Below, piece by piece: positions 55,320 through 64,000 of a DNA stretch of 64,000 bases (its first letter is position 1; the number at the start of each line of letters is the position of its first letter). The DNA lies in contig NZ_LNYQ01000013.1 in assembly GCF_001467945.1 (NCBI RefSeq), forward strand, positions 1,649,404 to 1,713,403, in the 5' to 3' direction. The position numbers were made by a program, and so were the translations under genes. The notes under the pieces were generated by a model. It was not told the origin of the DNA. It searched no databases and saw only the letters and a program-made list of their open reading frames with translations. The DNA comes from Legionella parisiensis (GTDB lineage Bacteria; Pseudomonadota; Gammaproteobacteria; Legionellales; Legionellaceae).

Positions 55320-55946
55320 ATGTTAAAACGATTAGATATTGATTTACAATTATTAAATAACTTTCTTCAAGTCCAAACGCCACAAGTATGGTTGGATTTC
55401 GCTGCAAATCACATCCCATTATTATTAATTGACCACGCTCATTGTGAGCGTAAAGCAGCAGCAACAGCAATTAATTTTATCAGCAAATATCCAGACAAAA
55501 AGGAATTGGTTGAAGTGATGGCGCCCTTAGCGCGCGAAGAGTTACTTCATTTTGAAAAAGTCATTAATCTAATGACTGAAAAAGGGATTCAATTTTGTTC
55601 TTTGCAGCCATCAGCATATGCTACGCACATGCATCAGCAGATTACAAGCAGGAATGTCCTTCAACGCTTATGTGATCAGTTGATCATCGGTGCCATCATC
55701 GAGGCTCGTTCCTGCGAGCGTTTTTATGCCATTATCCCCTATCTTGAGGATCAGGAATTAGCAAAATTTTACACCACTTTAATTAGATCAGAAGCACGTC
55801 ATTTTAAAGACTATCTGCGCTTGGCAAAATTATATGGCGGGGATATAGAAGAACGCCTGAACTTGTTTTTAACTTTGGAAAATGATTTTATTTTAAAAAC
55901 TGATACGGTATTTCGCTTCCATAGCGGAATACCGCAATGTAATTAA
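55320..55946 (+). CDS. miaE: tRNA-(ms2io6A) hydroxylase
   Basis: 208 residues, ferritin-like di-iron protein. The iron ligands are visible: HAHCERKAA, REELLHFEKV (ExxH), IIEARSCERF and IRSEARHFKDY (ExxH). MiaE hydroxylates the isopentenyl side chain of ms2i6A37 in tRNA using O2. The length fits. It is encoded opposite to both flanking hypothetical genes and is probably monocistronic. Confidence 0.96.
   Translation: MLKRLDIDLQLLNNFLQVQTPQVWLDFAANHIPLLLIDHAHCERKAAATAINFISKYPDKKELVEVMAPLAREELLHFEKVINLMTEKGIQFCSLQPSAYATHMHQQITSRNVLQRLCDQLIIGAIIEARSCERFYAIIPYLEDQELAKFYTTLIRSEARHFKDYLRLAKLYGGDIEERLNLFLTLENDFILKTDTVFRFHSGIPQCN
55906..55934 (-). terminator. Hairpin at the miaE 3' end, possible minus-strand terminator
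   Basis: CGGTATT-T-CGCT and AGCG-G-AATACCG pair around a 5-base loop within the last codons of miaE. On the minus strand it follows the 288-residue gene and is succeeded by TATCAGTTTTT, so it could terminate that transcript. Confidence 0.4.
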
Positions 55947-55965
55947 AGGGCCAACTTTGACCCGA

Positions 55966-56832
55966 TTAAGTATTAGTCAAAGTCTGCCCTGATTGCAACT
56001 CTTCCTGTTCTTCAAATTTAAAGGAAGCGCTTTGTGATAAAAAATTAGAAAAGCTTGTAGTTGGAGCAGAATTTAAATCATTAAACACATCCTCAGTTAA
56101 TGGTGTACCATCCGGGAAATGGACATAAGAACCATCATTGTTAGTATTAGCAGGTACATACTGATTTTCCATTAACCACAGTTCAACAAATTTCTTAAAT
56201 GCTTTATTTGCATCATTTTCTTTATCGAAAGGTATACCGTCAGCACGTGTTAAAGGGGCGACATCAACTTTCCCATCCTTAAATGTAACTTTATGTTTAA
56301 TAGCTTCTATCTTTACATCATTATTGCCTTTAATTTTATCAAGTATAACTGACTTAACAGCTTCATACATACGCTCTTTAGGGTGCGTTATTGCTCGGAG
56401 AATAGGTGTCTCGTCCCTATTGGTGGCATTTTTTATCAGGTCCACCGCTTCACCTGAAACTTGATTTGACGATATGTTTATTGCTTTATTAAGTTTTGTA
56501 AACATATTTAACAAATCCATCATATTAGAGCGCCAATCATTGATGGAAGTTTGTTTCGAATTAATGATATCATCAGCCAATTGTTTTGCTTCATCCCAAT
56601 GCGTTTGGGGTCCACCCTCTCTTCGCTGATTTTTTGGAAGAAAATGAGACTGCCTTAACTCATCCATCGTCTTAGCCCACTCGCGCTGATGTCGAAATCG
56701 TGACTCTTCAAGAGCTTCTAATCGTTTCTTTTCATTTTCTTCCTTGTTGATCCGAGCTATGTCTTTTTCAAACTCTTTATTCGTTTCTTGTTTTTCCTTT
56801 GCAATGTCTTCTTCGGTCTTCTGTTGAGTCAT
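55966..56832 (-). CDS. Hypothetical coiled-coil protein with glutamate-rich C-terminus; candidate Dot/Icm effector
   Basis: 288 residues. A highly charged coiled coil occupies about 1-65 (IAKEKQETNKEFEKDIARI). The rest is a mixed domain without recognisable family. The C-terminus has FKFEEQEELQSG, an acidic block close to the end followed by small and polar residues, the pattern typical of Dot/Icm translocation signals. No signal peptide or membrane helix. It may be the RavY counterpart, given the miaE/lpxH neighbourhood; this is from memory and not verified. It is 18 bases downstream of lpxH on the same strand. Confidence 0.7.
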   Translation of the reverse strand: MTQQKTEEDIAKEKQETNKEFEKDIARINKEENEKKRLEALEESRFRHQREWAKTMDELRQSHFLPKNQRREGGPQTHWDEAKQLADDIINSKQTSINDWRSNMMDLLNMFTKLNKAINISSNQVSGEAVDLIKNATNRDETPILRAITHPKERMYEAVKSVILDKIKGNNDVKIEAIKHKVTFKDGKVDVAPLTRADGIPFDKENDANKAFKKFVELWLMENQYVPANTNNDGSYVHFPDGTPLTEDVFNDLNSAPTTSFSNFLSQSASFKFEEQEELQSGQTLTNT

Positions 56833-56850
56833 AGCCTGCCTCTCTAAAAA

Positions 56851-57570
56851 TTACAAATGAGCAAAATAGAGCCCTTTTGTATTATCATAACACAATACCT
56901 GGGGTTTGTCATCCCAATCACTCAGGACGTAACGTTTTAAAATTTTTGAGCTATTTTGATAAGAAGTCATACCCGGTTTATGAGTATGACCATGAATTAA
57001 TATGTTCACTTGGTAGTATGACATATGCTTAATGATTTCCTCAGTAACCACACCCATTTCTTCCATAGATTTGTTGCTATTCATTTGACTACGAGAGCGA
57101 ATTTGGTTTACTAACCGTTGACGATATTTTAGCGGTAAACTTAAAAAAAAAGCAGTAAATATTCTATTTCGAGTTAACAATCTAAAACGCTGATGTGCTA
57201 AATCTTTAGTACAATACCGATCTCCATGCACTAACAATATTTTTTCCTGCCCTAATTGAATTACAGTCGGCTCAGATAAAACGGTCCATCCGGCAAGATG
57301 TGCGAAAGTTTTACCCAATAGGAAATCACGATTACCATGCATGTAAAATAAGTTGATTCCTTGTTTTTTTAAAGAAGATAACTGATGAGCAATCTCCTTG
57401 CTCCAATCATCAATTGCATCATCACCTACCCACGCATGAAAAAAATCACCCAGGATATAAATATTTTTAACAGAAATTCGTGCCCATTCAAGAAAATGAC
57501 TAAAGCGATCCTGAATAGCCTGATCTTCTGGATGCAGATGAAGATCAGAAATAAAAACAACATCTATCAT
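56851..57570 (-). CDS. lpxH: UDP-2,3-diacylglucosamine diphosphatase
   Basis: 239 residues. Metallophosphoesterase motifs in order: DLHLHPED, GDFFHAWVGDD, HGNRDFLLG, LVHGDRYCTKD, HGHTHKPG. It makes lipid X in lipid A synthesis at the cytoplasmic membrane. Start overlaps the minC stop by four bases, so the two are translationally coupled. Confidence 0.96.
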   Translation of the reverse strand: MIDVVFISDLHLHPEDQAIQDRFSHFLEWARISVKNIYILGDFFHAWVGDDAIDDWSKEIAHQLSSLKKQGINLFYMHGNRDFLLGKTFAHLAGWTVLSEPTVIQLGQEKILLVHGDRYCTKDLAHQRFRLLTRNRIFTAFFLSLPLKYRQRLVNQIRSRSQMNSNKSMEEMGVVTEEIIKHMSYYQVNILIHGHTHKPGMTSYQNSSKILKRYVLSDWDDKPQVLCYDNTKGLYFAHL

Positions 57571-58283
57571 AAGGGCTCTATTTGTATGTGTTCATCGATT
57601 AAATAAATTTGACAAGGACCATTGTAATGCTCGATTGCATCACTTAAACGATAAAATCCTGCGATTGACACTAACTCTGCCTCCAGAGATTGACAAAAAA
57701 TTCTTGCTTCTTTATCTCCAGAAATTCCTGCCAAAGCCCTGCCTCTTAAAGCGCCATACACATGGATACAACCGTCTGCCAGTAATTCAGCACCATGACT
57801 TACCGAAGAAGTCACCACGAGATCGCCACCTTTTGCTACCACTTGTTGTCCCGAACGTACTGGTGTAGTAATTAACTTTGTTGGTGATTTTAATGAGTCA
57901 TGATGGTTGTTTTCAATAGGACGTTCAATAATAGGTTTATCTTGTGTTGAAGATGCATGCAATACAGCCAAACCATGACATTGAGCCAGAGTATTATGTA
58001 ATACGCTTCCTCCTTGAAGAGCAACAGGGATCATACCATGCGCACGTGCACTCTGGAGTAAAGGCTGCAAATCAAATTCTAACTGTTGTACCGACGATAG
58101 ATCAAAAACAACAGGAGTATGCTCAAATAATTTAGGAGCTTTGGCGATAGTATCATCAAGTTGTTGCGAAAAAACATCAGAGTTCGTATTTAATACATGT
58201 AACACAGTAAATGTATAAAGACGACCTTTTAGTTTAAATGCTTGAGTTTGTGTGGTATTTTCACCCATGAGTATGATATCCAT
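57567..58283 (-). CDS. minC: Septum-site inhibitor MinC
   Basis: 238 residues. The N-terminal domain (about 1-105; FKLKGRLYTFTVLHV) and the C-terminal beta-helix (VRSGQQVVAKGGDLVVTSSVSHGAELLADGCIHVYGALRGRALAG, in pieces) are both present. MinC blocks FtsZ assembly away from midcell when bound to MinD. No minD or minE follows, so the genes are split. The start lacks a strong Shine-Dalgarno. Confidence 0.94.
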   Translation of the reverse strand: MDIILMGENTTQTQAFKLKGRLYTFTVLHVLNTNSDVFSQQLDDTIAKAPKLFEHTPVVFDLSSVQQLEFDLQPLLQSARAHGMIPVALQGGSVLHNTLAQCHGLAVLHASSTQDKPIIERPIENNHHDSLKSPTKLITTPVRSGQQVVAKGGDLVVTSSVSHGAELLADGCIHVYGALRGRALAGISGDKEARIFCQSLEAELVSIAGFYRLSDAIEHYNGPCQIYLIDEHIQIEPL

Positions 58284-58339
58284 AACCGATATTTTTGTTT
58301 ATACTAACATGTGAAAACCAATAACAGAAGGATATTAAG

Positions 58340-60052
58340 GTGGATAAACGGTGGTTTGAACAATATCAGAAAGGAGTCCCGCATGAAATTGACGCAAGTC
58401 AGTATTCTTCCCTCGTAGATTTGTTTAAAGAATCCTGCTCGCGCTATGCTAAAAAAACCGCGTATACCAATTTAGGGAGCGGTATTACTTTTGGTGAGCT
58501 GGATGAGTTAAGCCGAAATTTTGCTGCTTATCTTCAACAGCTCAAACTGGATAAAGGGGCTCGGGTAGCAATCATGCTTCCTAACGTTCTTCAATACCCG
58601 GTAGCCTTATTCGGCATCTTACGTGCAGGCTATATTGTTGTTAATACGAATCCACTTTACACCACAGATGAGCTTATTCATCAAATGAATGACTCAGGTG
58701 CAGAAGCAATCATTGTACTTGCTAATTTTGCAAAAACTGTAGAAAAGGCTTTAAGTTCCATTCCTACAGTCAAACATGTTATTGTGACTGAAATAGCGGA
58801 CCTATTTCCAACTCCAAAACGAATCATTATCAATTCGGTAATTAAATACATAAAAAAAATGGTACCTGCTTATAGTATCCCACATGCGGTAGCTTTTAAT
58901 TATACTTTGCTTGAAGGAGAACAGTCGACGTTGCATCAGGTAGAGTTGGGACATGACGATATTGCATTTCTACAATATACCGGAGGTACAACAGGCGTAG
59001 CAAAAGGTGCTATTTTAACTCATTGCAATATGATCTCCAACGTCCTTCAAGCTGAGGCATGGATTAAACCTATAGTAGGGTTAAATGGCGACGAAACAAT
59101 TATTACAGCAATACCTCTGTACCATATTTTCTCTCTTACGGCGAATTGTTTGACTTTTTTAAAACAAGGAGCAAAAAATGTGCTGATCACAAATCCCCGT
59201 GATATGAAGCACTTTGTTAAAGAAATCAAGAAAGTGCGTTTTTCAGCAATTACGGGTGTTAATACCCTGTTTAATGGTTTACTAAACCAGCCTAAATTTA
59301 AAGAAGTTGATTTCAGCAAACTAAAAATTTCACTTGCGGGTGGTATGGCATTGCAAAAAAGTGTAGCCCTTAAATGGCATGAAGTGACCAAAACACCTGT
59401 ATTAGAAGCTTATGGATTAACTGAAACCAGCCCTGCTGCCATCATGAATCCCATGAATCTGACGGAATATAATGGAAGCATAGGAGTGCCCGTACCTTCT
59501 ACAGATGTCATCATCATTGATGATGATGAACATGAAGTACCTATAGGAACAAGCGGAGAAATTTGCATTAAAGGCCCACAAGTGACCCCTGGATATTGGA
59601 AACGACCTGATGAAACCGCCTTAGTGTTCACCAAGAATGGCTATTTAAAAACTGGGGACATTGGTAAAATGGATGAAGAAGGTTTTATTTACCTCGTCGA
59701 TCGAAAAAAAGACATGTTACTTGTCTCCGGCTTTAATGTTTATCCAAATGAAGTCGAACAAGTGATTGCAATGCATCCTGGTGTTTTGGAAGTGGGCGTT
59801 GTTGGCGTTTTTGATACGGAATCTGGTGAGCGCGTTAAAGCATGTATTGTAAAAAAAGATCCTGCTTTAACTGAGGAGCAAGTGATTGCTTATTGTCGAG
59901 AACATCTTACCGCTTATAAAGTTCCCAGAGTAGTTGAGTTTTATGATGAACTACCCAAAACAAATGTTGGAAAAATTCTTCGTCGAGCACTTAAAGACTC
60001 CGCTGCTACGTCTCCAAGTCTCCCGGAGAAAAAACCTGCCGTTGCTATGTAA
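58340..60052 (+). CDS. fadD: Long-chain fatty acid:CoA ligase
   Basis: 570 residues, ANL superfamily. FLQYTGGTTGVAKGAILTH (ATP loop), AYGLTETSPA, YLKTGDIGKMDEEGF, DRKKDMLLVSGFNVYPNEVE and the final KTNVGKILRRALKD lysine region. It activates long-chain fatty acids to acyl-CoA at the membrane for beta-oxidation or lipid use. GTG start with AAGGA eight bases upstream. Divergent from minC, with a terminator just after its stop. Confidence 0.97.
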   Translation: MDKRWFEQYQKGVPHEIDASQYSSLVDLFKESCSRYAKKTAYTNLGSGITFGELDELSRNFAAYLQQLKLDKGARVAIMLPNVLQYPVALFGILRAGYIVVNTNPLYTTDELIHQMNDSGAEAIIVLANFAKTVEKALSSIPTVKHVIVTEIADLFPTPKRIIINSVIKYIKKMVPAYSIPHAVAFNYTLLEGEQSTLHQVELGHDDIAFLQYTGGTTGVAKGAILTHCNMISNVLQAEAWIKPIVGLNGDETIITAIPLYHIFSLTANCLTFLKQGAKNVLITNPRDMKHFVKEIKKVRFSAITGVNTLFNGLLNQPKFKEVDFSKLKISLAGGMALQKSVALKWHEVTKTPVLEAYGLTETSPAAIMNPMNLTEYNGSIGVPVPSTDVIIIDDDEHEVPIGTSGEICIKGPQVTPGYWKRPDETALVFTKNGYLKTGDIGKMDEEGFIYLVDRKKDMLLVSGFNVYPNEVEQVIAMHPGVLEVGVVGVFDTESGERVKACIVKKDPALTEEQVIAYCREHLTAYKVPRVVEFYDELPKTNVGKILRRALKDSAATSPSLPEKKPAVAM

Positions 60053-60055
60053 AAT

Positions 60056-60085
60056 AGAATAGGGTCTGCTACAAGACCCTATTCT
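60056..60085. terminator. Bidirectional-type hairpin terminator after fadD
   Basis: A perfect 12-bp stem (AGAATAGGGTCT with its complement) and 6-base loop begin four bases after the fadD stop and lie between convergent fadD and the Nudix gene. TT and AAAAAA follow, with A-rich sequence before, as expected of a terminator shared by both strands. Confidence 0.75.
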
Positions 60086-60118
60086 TTAAAAAATCACAAT
60101 ATAAACATCCCTCTCTGA

Positions 60119-60622
60119 TTATTTTATCAATTGTTTCATTATGCGAGCCGTCGCACCCCATACCCAATCTTTATTTGCAGTGAATTCGCAAGTAACATAC
60201 CGACGACCATTCCGTTCAATTATAAAATCTTTATAATTTTGAGCATCTTGGACTAATGCCATTGGGATCGATATTAAACGAGTAACTTCTTGATCATTTA
60301 GTAGATAAGGATGAAGCGTCTCGATACTTGCAAACCAAGGGTGGATAATCTTGCCCAAAAGGGTTTTTTGAGTAGTTAATTCTTTTATCAAAGTGATGCG
60401 CTCCGAGGTAATGCCTAACTCTTCATGTAACTCTCTAAGCGCAGTAGCATAATAGCTTTTATCCCCCTCCTCCCAGGTACCTCCTGGGAAACAAATTTCT
60501 CCTGGATGTGCGCGCAGATTATCACTACGTTGTGTCAAAATTAATGAATCAGATAATTGCTCATACAAAACAACCACAGCCGAATGCGCAAACTTTTCCC
60601 CTTTAACTTGATTTAAGTCCAT
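60119..60622 (-). CDS. Nudix hydrolase, CoA-pyrophosphatase type (NudL-like)
   Basis: 167 residues. The CoA-specific signature LTQRSDNLRAHPGEICFPGG precedes the Nudix box, which ends LRELHEELGI; the box is slightly degenerate before the REL. Family members cleave CoA or acyl-CoA to 4'-phosphopantetheine and 3',5'-ADP. The start overlaps the pabB end by 20 bases, so both are one unit. Convergent with fadD. Confidence 0.88.
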   Translation of the reverse strand: MDLNQVKGEKFAHSAVVVLYEQLSDSLILTQRSDNLRAHPGEICFPGGTWEEGDKSYYATALRELHEELGITSERITLIKELTTQKTLLGKIIHPWFASIETLHPYLLNDQEVTRLISIPMALVQDAQNYKDFIIERNGRRYVTCEFTANKDWVWGATARIMKQLIK

Positions 60623-61931
60623 TAATAACCGCTGCTATTTTAATAAAACATTCACGATATTCATCTTCCCAGTTTGAGTCAATAACTATTCCTCCACCAG
60701 CAGCTAAATGTAAAATATTCTCTTTGGCTGTAACGGTACGAATAGCAATATTCGTATCAAAACGTCCATGCCGAGAAAAATAGCCTATAGAGCCACAATA
60801 AATGCCTCGCGCATAAGATTCTTGTTCATTAATAATTCGCATAGATTCAATTTTTGGAGCTCCCGTAATAGAACCGCCAGGAAAACAGGACAAAAATGCA
60901 TCAAATGGTAGAGTGGTAGCGGTACATTGAGCTTCTATTGTACTCACTAGATGATGTACTGAATTATAGCTTTGTACGTCGAATAAATTAGTTACGCGTA
61001 CCGAACCTGTTTGAGCGATTTTACCTAAATCATTTCTCAATAAATCAACAATCATGACATTTTCAGCCCGATTTTTTTCACATGATGTTAATTTATTTTT
61101 TAATACTTCATCTTCCATAGGGTTAGCTGAGCGTCCTATTGTTCCTTTAATAGGAGATGTTACTAATTTACCCTCTTCATAAAATAGAAAACGCTCAGGG
61201 GAAAAACTTAAAATATCAGCATGTGCTGTTCGTAGAAAAGCAGCAAATGGAACAGGGTTTTTCAAACAAATTTTTTTATAAAAAGCCCAACTGTCCCCAT
61301 CGTAATTAACATGAAATGGCTGAGTCAGATTGACTTGGTAACTCCTTCCTTCTTTTAAAAATTGATAAATGGAGGAAAATGCTTTGATATAGTTTTGTTT
61401 GCTCATCAAAGGCATACAATCACTTTTAATAGTCGCATTATCTTGTTGTTTCGCGGGTCTATTCCATAACTCCAATACTTCATCAACAATTTTAGAAGTT
61501 GACTGATGGGTATTTGCCGCAAATACAGTTACGGTTTTAGTATGATGATCTGCAATAATTGCCCAATCATACAAACCAAGATTTAGCAAAGGCATATTTT
61601 CTAATGTAGGTTGTATGCTGGAATTTATTCCTAATAGCTTTGTCCCAAGATCATAAGAAATATAGCCAAGAGCACCGCCTTGAAAAGGAAGATCTGCAAC
61701 AGAGGGGATTGGTGATAAGAGTTGACTTATTTTTGTTAATAAGTGCGGCAAAGCATCAGTATTTTGATCGATTTGAATTGAATCATAAGGATAGGCGCTG
61801 ATTATATCATAACGTCCATGAGCGCGATCTGTGCTTTCTAAAAGGACAAAACCAGGTAGATGAAGTAATTTTTGGTAATACTCACGCAGTGAATCATGAT
61901 AGTCTAATGAATATAATACAAATCGACTCAA
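60603..61931 (-). CDS. pabB: Aminodeoxychorismate synthase component I
   Basis: 442 residues of the chorismate-binding family: SFSPERFL, SPIKGTIGRS, ENVMIVDLLRNDLG, and GGSITGAPKIESM (active-site Lys). Sequence and length fit PabB more than TrpE. With ammonia from PabA it makes 4-amino-4-deoxychorismate for folate, linking to folK in the same window. TTG start supported by GAGGA six bases before. No pabA or pabC adjoins. Confidence 0.92.
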   Translation of the reverse strand: MSRFVLYSLDYHDSLREYYQKLLHLPGFVLLESTDRAHGRYDIISAYPYDSIQIDQNTDALPHLLTKISQLLSPIPSVADLPFQGGALGYISYDLGTKLLGINSSIQPTLENMPLLNLGLYDWAIIADHHTKTVTVFAANTHQSTSKIVDEVLELWNRPAKQQDNATIKSDCMPLMSKQNYIKAFSSIYQFLKEGRSYQVNLTQPFHVNYDGDSWAFYKKICLKNPVPFAAFLRTAHADILSFSPERFLFYEEGKLVTSPIKGTIGRSANPMEDEVLKNKLTSCEKNRAENVMIVDLLRNDLGKIAQTGSVRVTNLFDVQSYNSVHHLVSTIEAQCTATTLPFDAFLSCFPGGSITGAPKIESMRIINEQESYARGIYCGSIGYFSRHGRFDTNIAIRTVTAKENILHLAAGGGIVIDSNWEDEYRECFIKIAAVINGLKSS

Positions 61932-62183
61932 AATATTCCTCTTGGGTAATTATTATAAAAACTGATACTGGTACTGGGGAAGCACAACAGAATCCAATCA
62001 TTTATGAGGTATTAATCCTCTATTCAATTACTTTACACACAGGGTACCAATTATTTCTATATCATATCGCTCATATCGACACATTTAGTTTTTTTACGGA
62101 ATACGAATTCCATACTAATTCTCTGGTTTTTGAATTAATTTGTGAGTATGCTATGCAAACGCTTTATTGACAAGGAGCCTTGT

Positions 62184-63257
62184 ATGGCAACAGTTGCTCA
62201 ATTTGACATTACATATACTCAACTTTTAAATGAACATGGGAAATTGGTCGGACAACTACCTTCTTTTGCCCATGATCATTCTGTGCTCAAAGAACTTTAT
62301 AAAACTATGGTTCTTACACGGACTTTTGATAAAAAAGCTATAGCTTTACAAAGAACAGGTAAAATGGGAACTTATGCCCCGATTAATGGACAGGAAGCAA
62401 TTTCAACCGCTATAGGTCATGCAATGCGACCTGAGGATGTACTTGTGCCCTATTATCGCGATTACGCTGCGCAATTTCAACGCGGCGTAAAGATGTCTGA
62501 AATACTTGCTTTCTGGGGTGGTGATGAGCGCGGCAGTCAATTTTCCTGTAATACGGAAGACTTACCGATATGTGTTCCAATTGCCTCTCAATGTTTACAT
62601 GCAACAGGGGTTGCATTTGCCTTTAAATACAGAAATCAACCTCGTGTCGCAGTAGTATGTCTTGGTGAGGGCGGTACCTCCGAAGGCGATTTTTATGAAG
62701 CAATGAACGTGGCAGGCACATGGAATTTACCCATTGTTTTCGTAGTCAATAATAACCAATGGGCAATTTCTGTGCCTAGAGATCAACAGACCGGTACCCA
62801 AACTATAGCACAAAAAGCTGTAGCAGCTGGCTTTACAGGGATGCAAATTGACGGTAATGACATTCTGGCGACAAGACAAGTTATCGGCGATGCAATCGAA
62901 AAAGCACGTCATGGTGAAGGCCCTACTTTAATAGAAGCTATCTCTTACCGTTTATCGGATCATACAACAGCTGATGACGCAACTCGTTATCAGCCTGGGG
63001 CTGAAGTTGAAAAAGCCAAACCTAAAGAACCCATATCACGATTTAAAGAATTTCTTATAGAACAAAAAGTCTGGAATGCGCAAGATGAAGAAAATCTGGT
63101 AATTCAATGTTCTGAAGAAGTAGAAAAATCAGTTAATGAATACTTGAGTATGGAACCACAGCCAATCAGCAGTATTTTTGATTATCATTATGCCGAACTA
63201 CCCGAATATTTAGTGGAACAACGTGCAATAGCTATGGAGGAAGCAACTCATGCCTGA
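62184..63257 (+). CDS. pdhA: Pyruvate dehydrogenase E1 component, alpha subunit
   Basis: 357 residues. Thiamine diphosphate motif GEGGTSEGDFYEAMNVAGTWNLPIVFVVNNN (in parts), LQRTGKMGTYAPINGQEA near the N-terminus, and the flexible loop YRLSDHTTADDATRYQ. Heterodimeric E1 oxidatively decarboxylates pyruvate (or branched oxoacids). AAGGAG six bases before the ATG at 62184 overrides an earlier in-frame ATG at 62142. The 252-base gap upstream (61932-62183) holds the divergent promoters and no ORF that I can support. Confidence 0.93.
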   Translation: MATVAQFDITYTQLLNEHGKLVGQLPSFAHDHSVLKELYKTMVLTRTFDKKAIALQRTGKMGTYAPINGQEAISTAIGHAMRPEDVLVPYYRDYAAQFQRGVKMSEILAFWGGDERGSQFSCNTEDLPICVPIASQCLHATGVAFAFKYRNQPRVAVVCLGEGGTSEGDFYEAMNVAGTWNLPIVFVVNNNQWAISVPRDQQTGTQTIAQKAVAAGFTGMQIDGNDILATRQVIGDAIEKARHGEGPTLIEAISYRLSDHTTADDATRYQPGAEVEKAKPKEPISRFKEFLIEQKVWNAQDEENLVIQCSEEVEKSVNEYLSMEPQPISSIFDYHYAELPEYLVEQRAIAMEEATHA

Positions 63258-64000
63258 TATTACTTTAATCGAGGCAGTAACTCAGGCTTTGGCTTATGAG
63301 TTAGCTCATGATGACAATGTTGTGGTTTTTGGTGAGGATGTAGGTAAAAATGGTGGTGTCTTTCGCGCCACGGTAGGATTGCAAGAACGTTTCGGTGAAA
63401 AAAGAGTTTTTGATACTCCGCTGGCAGAATCCATGATTGCAGGATTAGCAATTGGTATGTCGATACAAGGATTGAAACCAGTTGCTGAATTTCAATTTAT
63501 GGGGTTTATCTACCCAGCAATGAATCAAATTATTTCTCATGCTGCTCGTATGCGTAATAGAACACGTGGGCGACTACATTGTCCTCTCGTTTTTCGTGCA
63601 CCCTTTGGCGGCGGCATTCGAGCTCCAGAACATCATTCTGAGAGTACTGAGGCACTATTTGCTCATATTCCTGGATTACAAGTTGTAATTCCCTCCTCAC
63701 CACGACGTGCTTATGGACTGCTTTTAGCAGCAATGCGTAATCCTGATCCAGTAGTTTTTCTTGAGCCTAAACGTATTTATCGTTTGGTCAAGCAACCTGT
63801 AGAAGATAACGGTGAAGCACTTCCCATCGGCAAGTGTTTTACTTTACAGCAGGGTGATGACGTCACATTAGTAAGCTGGGGAGCCAGTATCCACGAAACC
63901 CAACAAGCAGCGAAACAATTAGGCAACGAAGGAATTTCTTGCGAAGTCATCGATGTGGCAACAATTAAGCCATTGGATATTGAAACAATTCTAGCCTCAG
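63250..64000 (+). CDS. pdhB: Pyruvate dehydrogenase E1 component, beta subunit; 3' end outside window
   Basis: About 250 codons visible to the right edge, no stop yet. MPDITLIEAVTQALAYEL start, FGEDVGKNGGVFRAT, DTPLAESMIAGLAIGM, FRAPFGGGIRAPEHHSES and the PSSPRRAYGLL segment are typical of E1 beta. It overlaps the pdhA stop by eight bases, so the subunits are co-translated. The E2 gene probably follows outside the window. Confidence 0.94.
   Translation, partial: MPDITLIEAVTQALAYELAHDDNVVVFGEDVGKNGGVFRATVGLQERFGEKRVFDTPLAESMIAGLAIGMSIQGLKPVAEFQFMGFIYPAMNQIISHAARMRNRTRGRLHCPLVFRAPFGGGIRAPEHHSESTEALFAHIPGLQVVIPSSPRRAYGLLLAAMRNPDPVVFLEPKRIYRLVKQPVEDNGEALPIGKCFTLQQGDDVTLVSWGASIHETQQAAKQLGNEGISCEVIDVATIKPLDIETILAS

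Noticed and set aside
1-64000. CRISPR array, tRNA or rRNA gene, insertion sequence
   Set aside because: No regularly spaced direct repeats, cloverleaf-like genes, rRNA segments or transposase motifs were recognised by eye.

Overview
The window reads as chromosomal DNA of a Legionella-type gammaproteobacterium. The reasons are its AT-rich composition, dense gene packing on both strands, amino-acid transporters of the kinds expanded in Legionella (a Pht-like MFS carrier, two APC permeases, a POT peptide carrier), several long or coiled-coil proteins without recognisable enzyme domains that look like Dot/Icm effector candidates, an F-box-like protein, and standard gammaproteobacterial housekeeping neighbourhoods. 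No tRNA, rRNA, CRISPR array or intact insertion sequence was recognised.

Layout. 1-10.1 kb is an accessory, stress-flavoured stretch: the end of a copper-resistance multicopper oxidase fused to a CopB-like domain, a large membrane protein of unknown function, a rhodanese, decayed gene remnants, a MaoC-phosphotransacetylase fusion, Hsp20, a zinc alcohol dehydrogenase, and a DDAH-like hydrolase coupled to an APC permease. 10.2-14.1 kb holds a coiled-coil effector candidate, then a Pht-like transporter preceded by a promoter, a valine-rich leader peptide and a hairpin (a probable attenuator), then a gamma-glutamylcyclotransferase-like protein. 14.2-20.9 kb holds a large GGDEF sensor and cell-wall genes: a PBP4-type DacB, a broken L,D-transpeptidase and an NlpC/P60 hydrolase. 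20.9-28.1 kb has an APC permease, an RpiB-like isomerase, a cysteine-rich secreted protein, an ATP-grasp ligase and a single-module NRPS (condensation-like, adenylation, carrier). 28.3-35.6 kb has two hypothetical proteins, PpsR, a GH18 chitinase and the propionate genes prpBCD.

35.7-64 kb is mostly housekeeping: mnmC and a peptide transporter, hemL, a rubredoxin, hemJ, terC, pcnB-folK, uspA, an F-box-like effector candidate, the pilF-rodZ-hisS-yfgM-bamB-der string with rlmN and ndk upstream, miaE between two hypothetical proteins, lpxH-minC, fadD, a CoA-type Nudix hydrolase with pabB, and pdhA-pdhB running off the right edge.

Most interesting points: (1) the valine-codon leader and alternative hairpins in front of the Pht-like transporter; (2) pcnB has no ATG, GTG or TTG start that would keep its catalytic motif, so non-canonical initiation is likely, as in E. 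coli pcnB; (3) the small NRPS/ATP-grasp locus, whose adenylation pocket looks asparagine-like; (4) several effector candidates; (5) a dispersed family of short palindromic repeats in the intergenic gaps.
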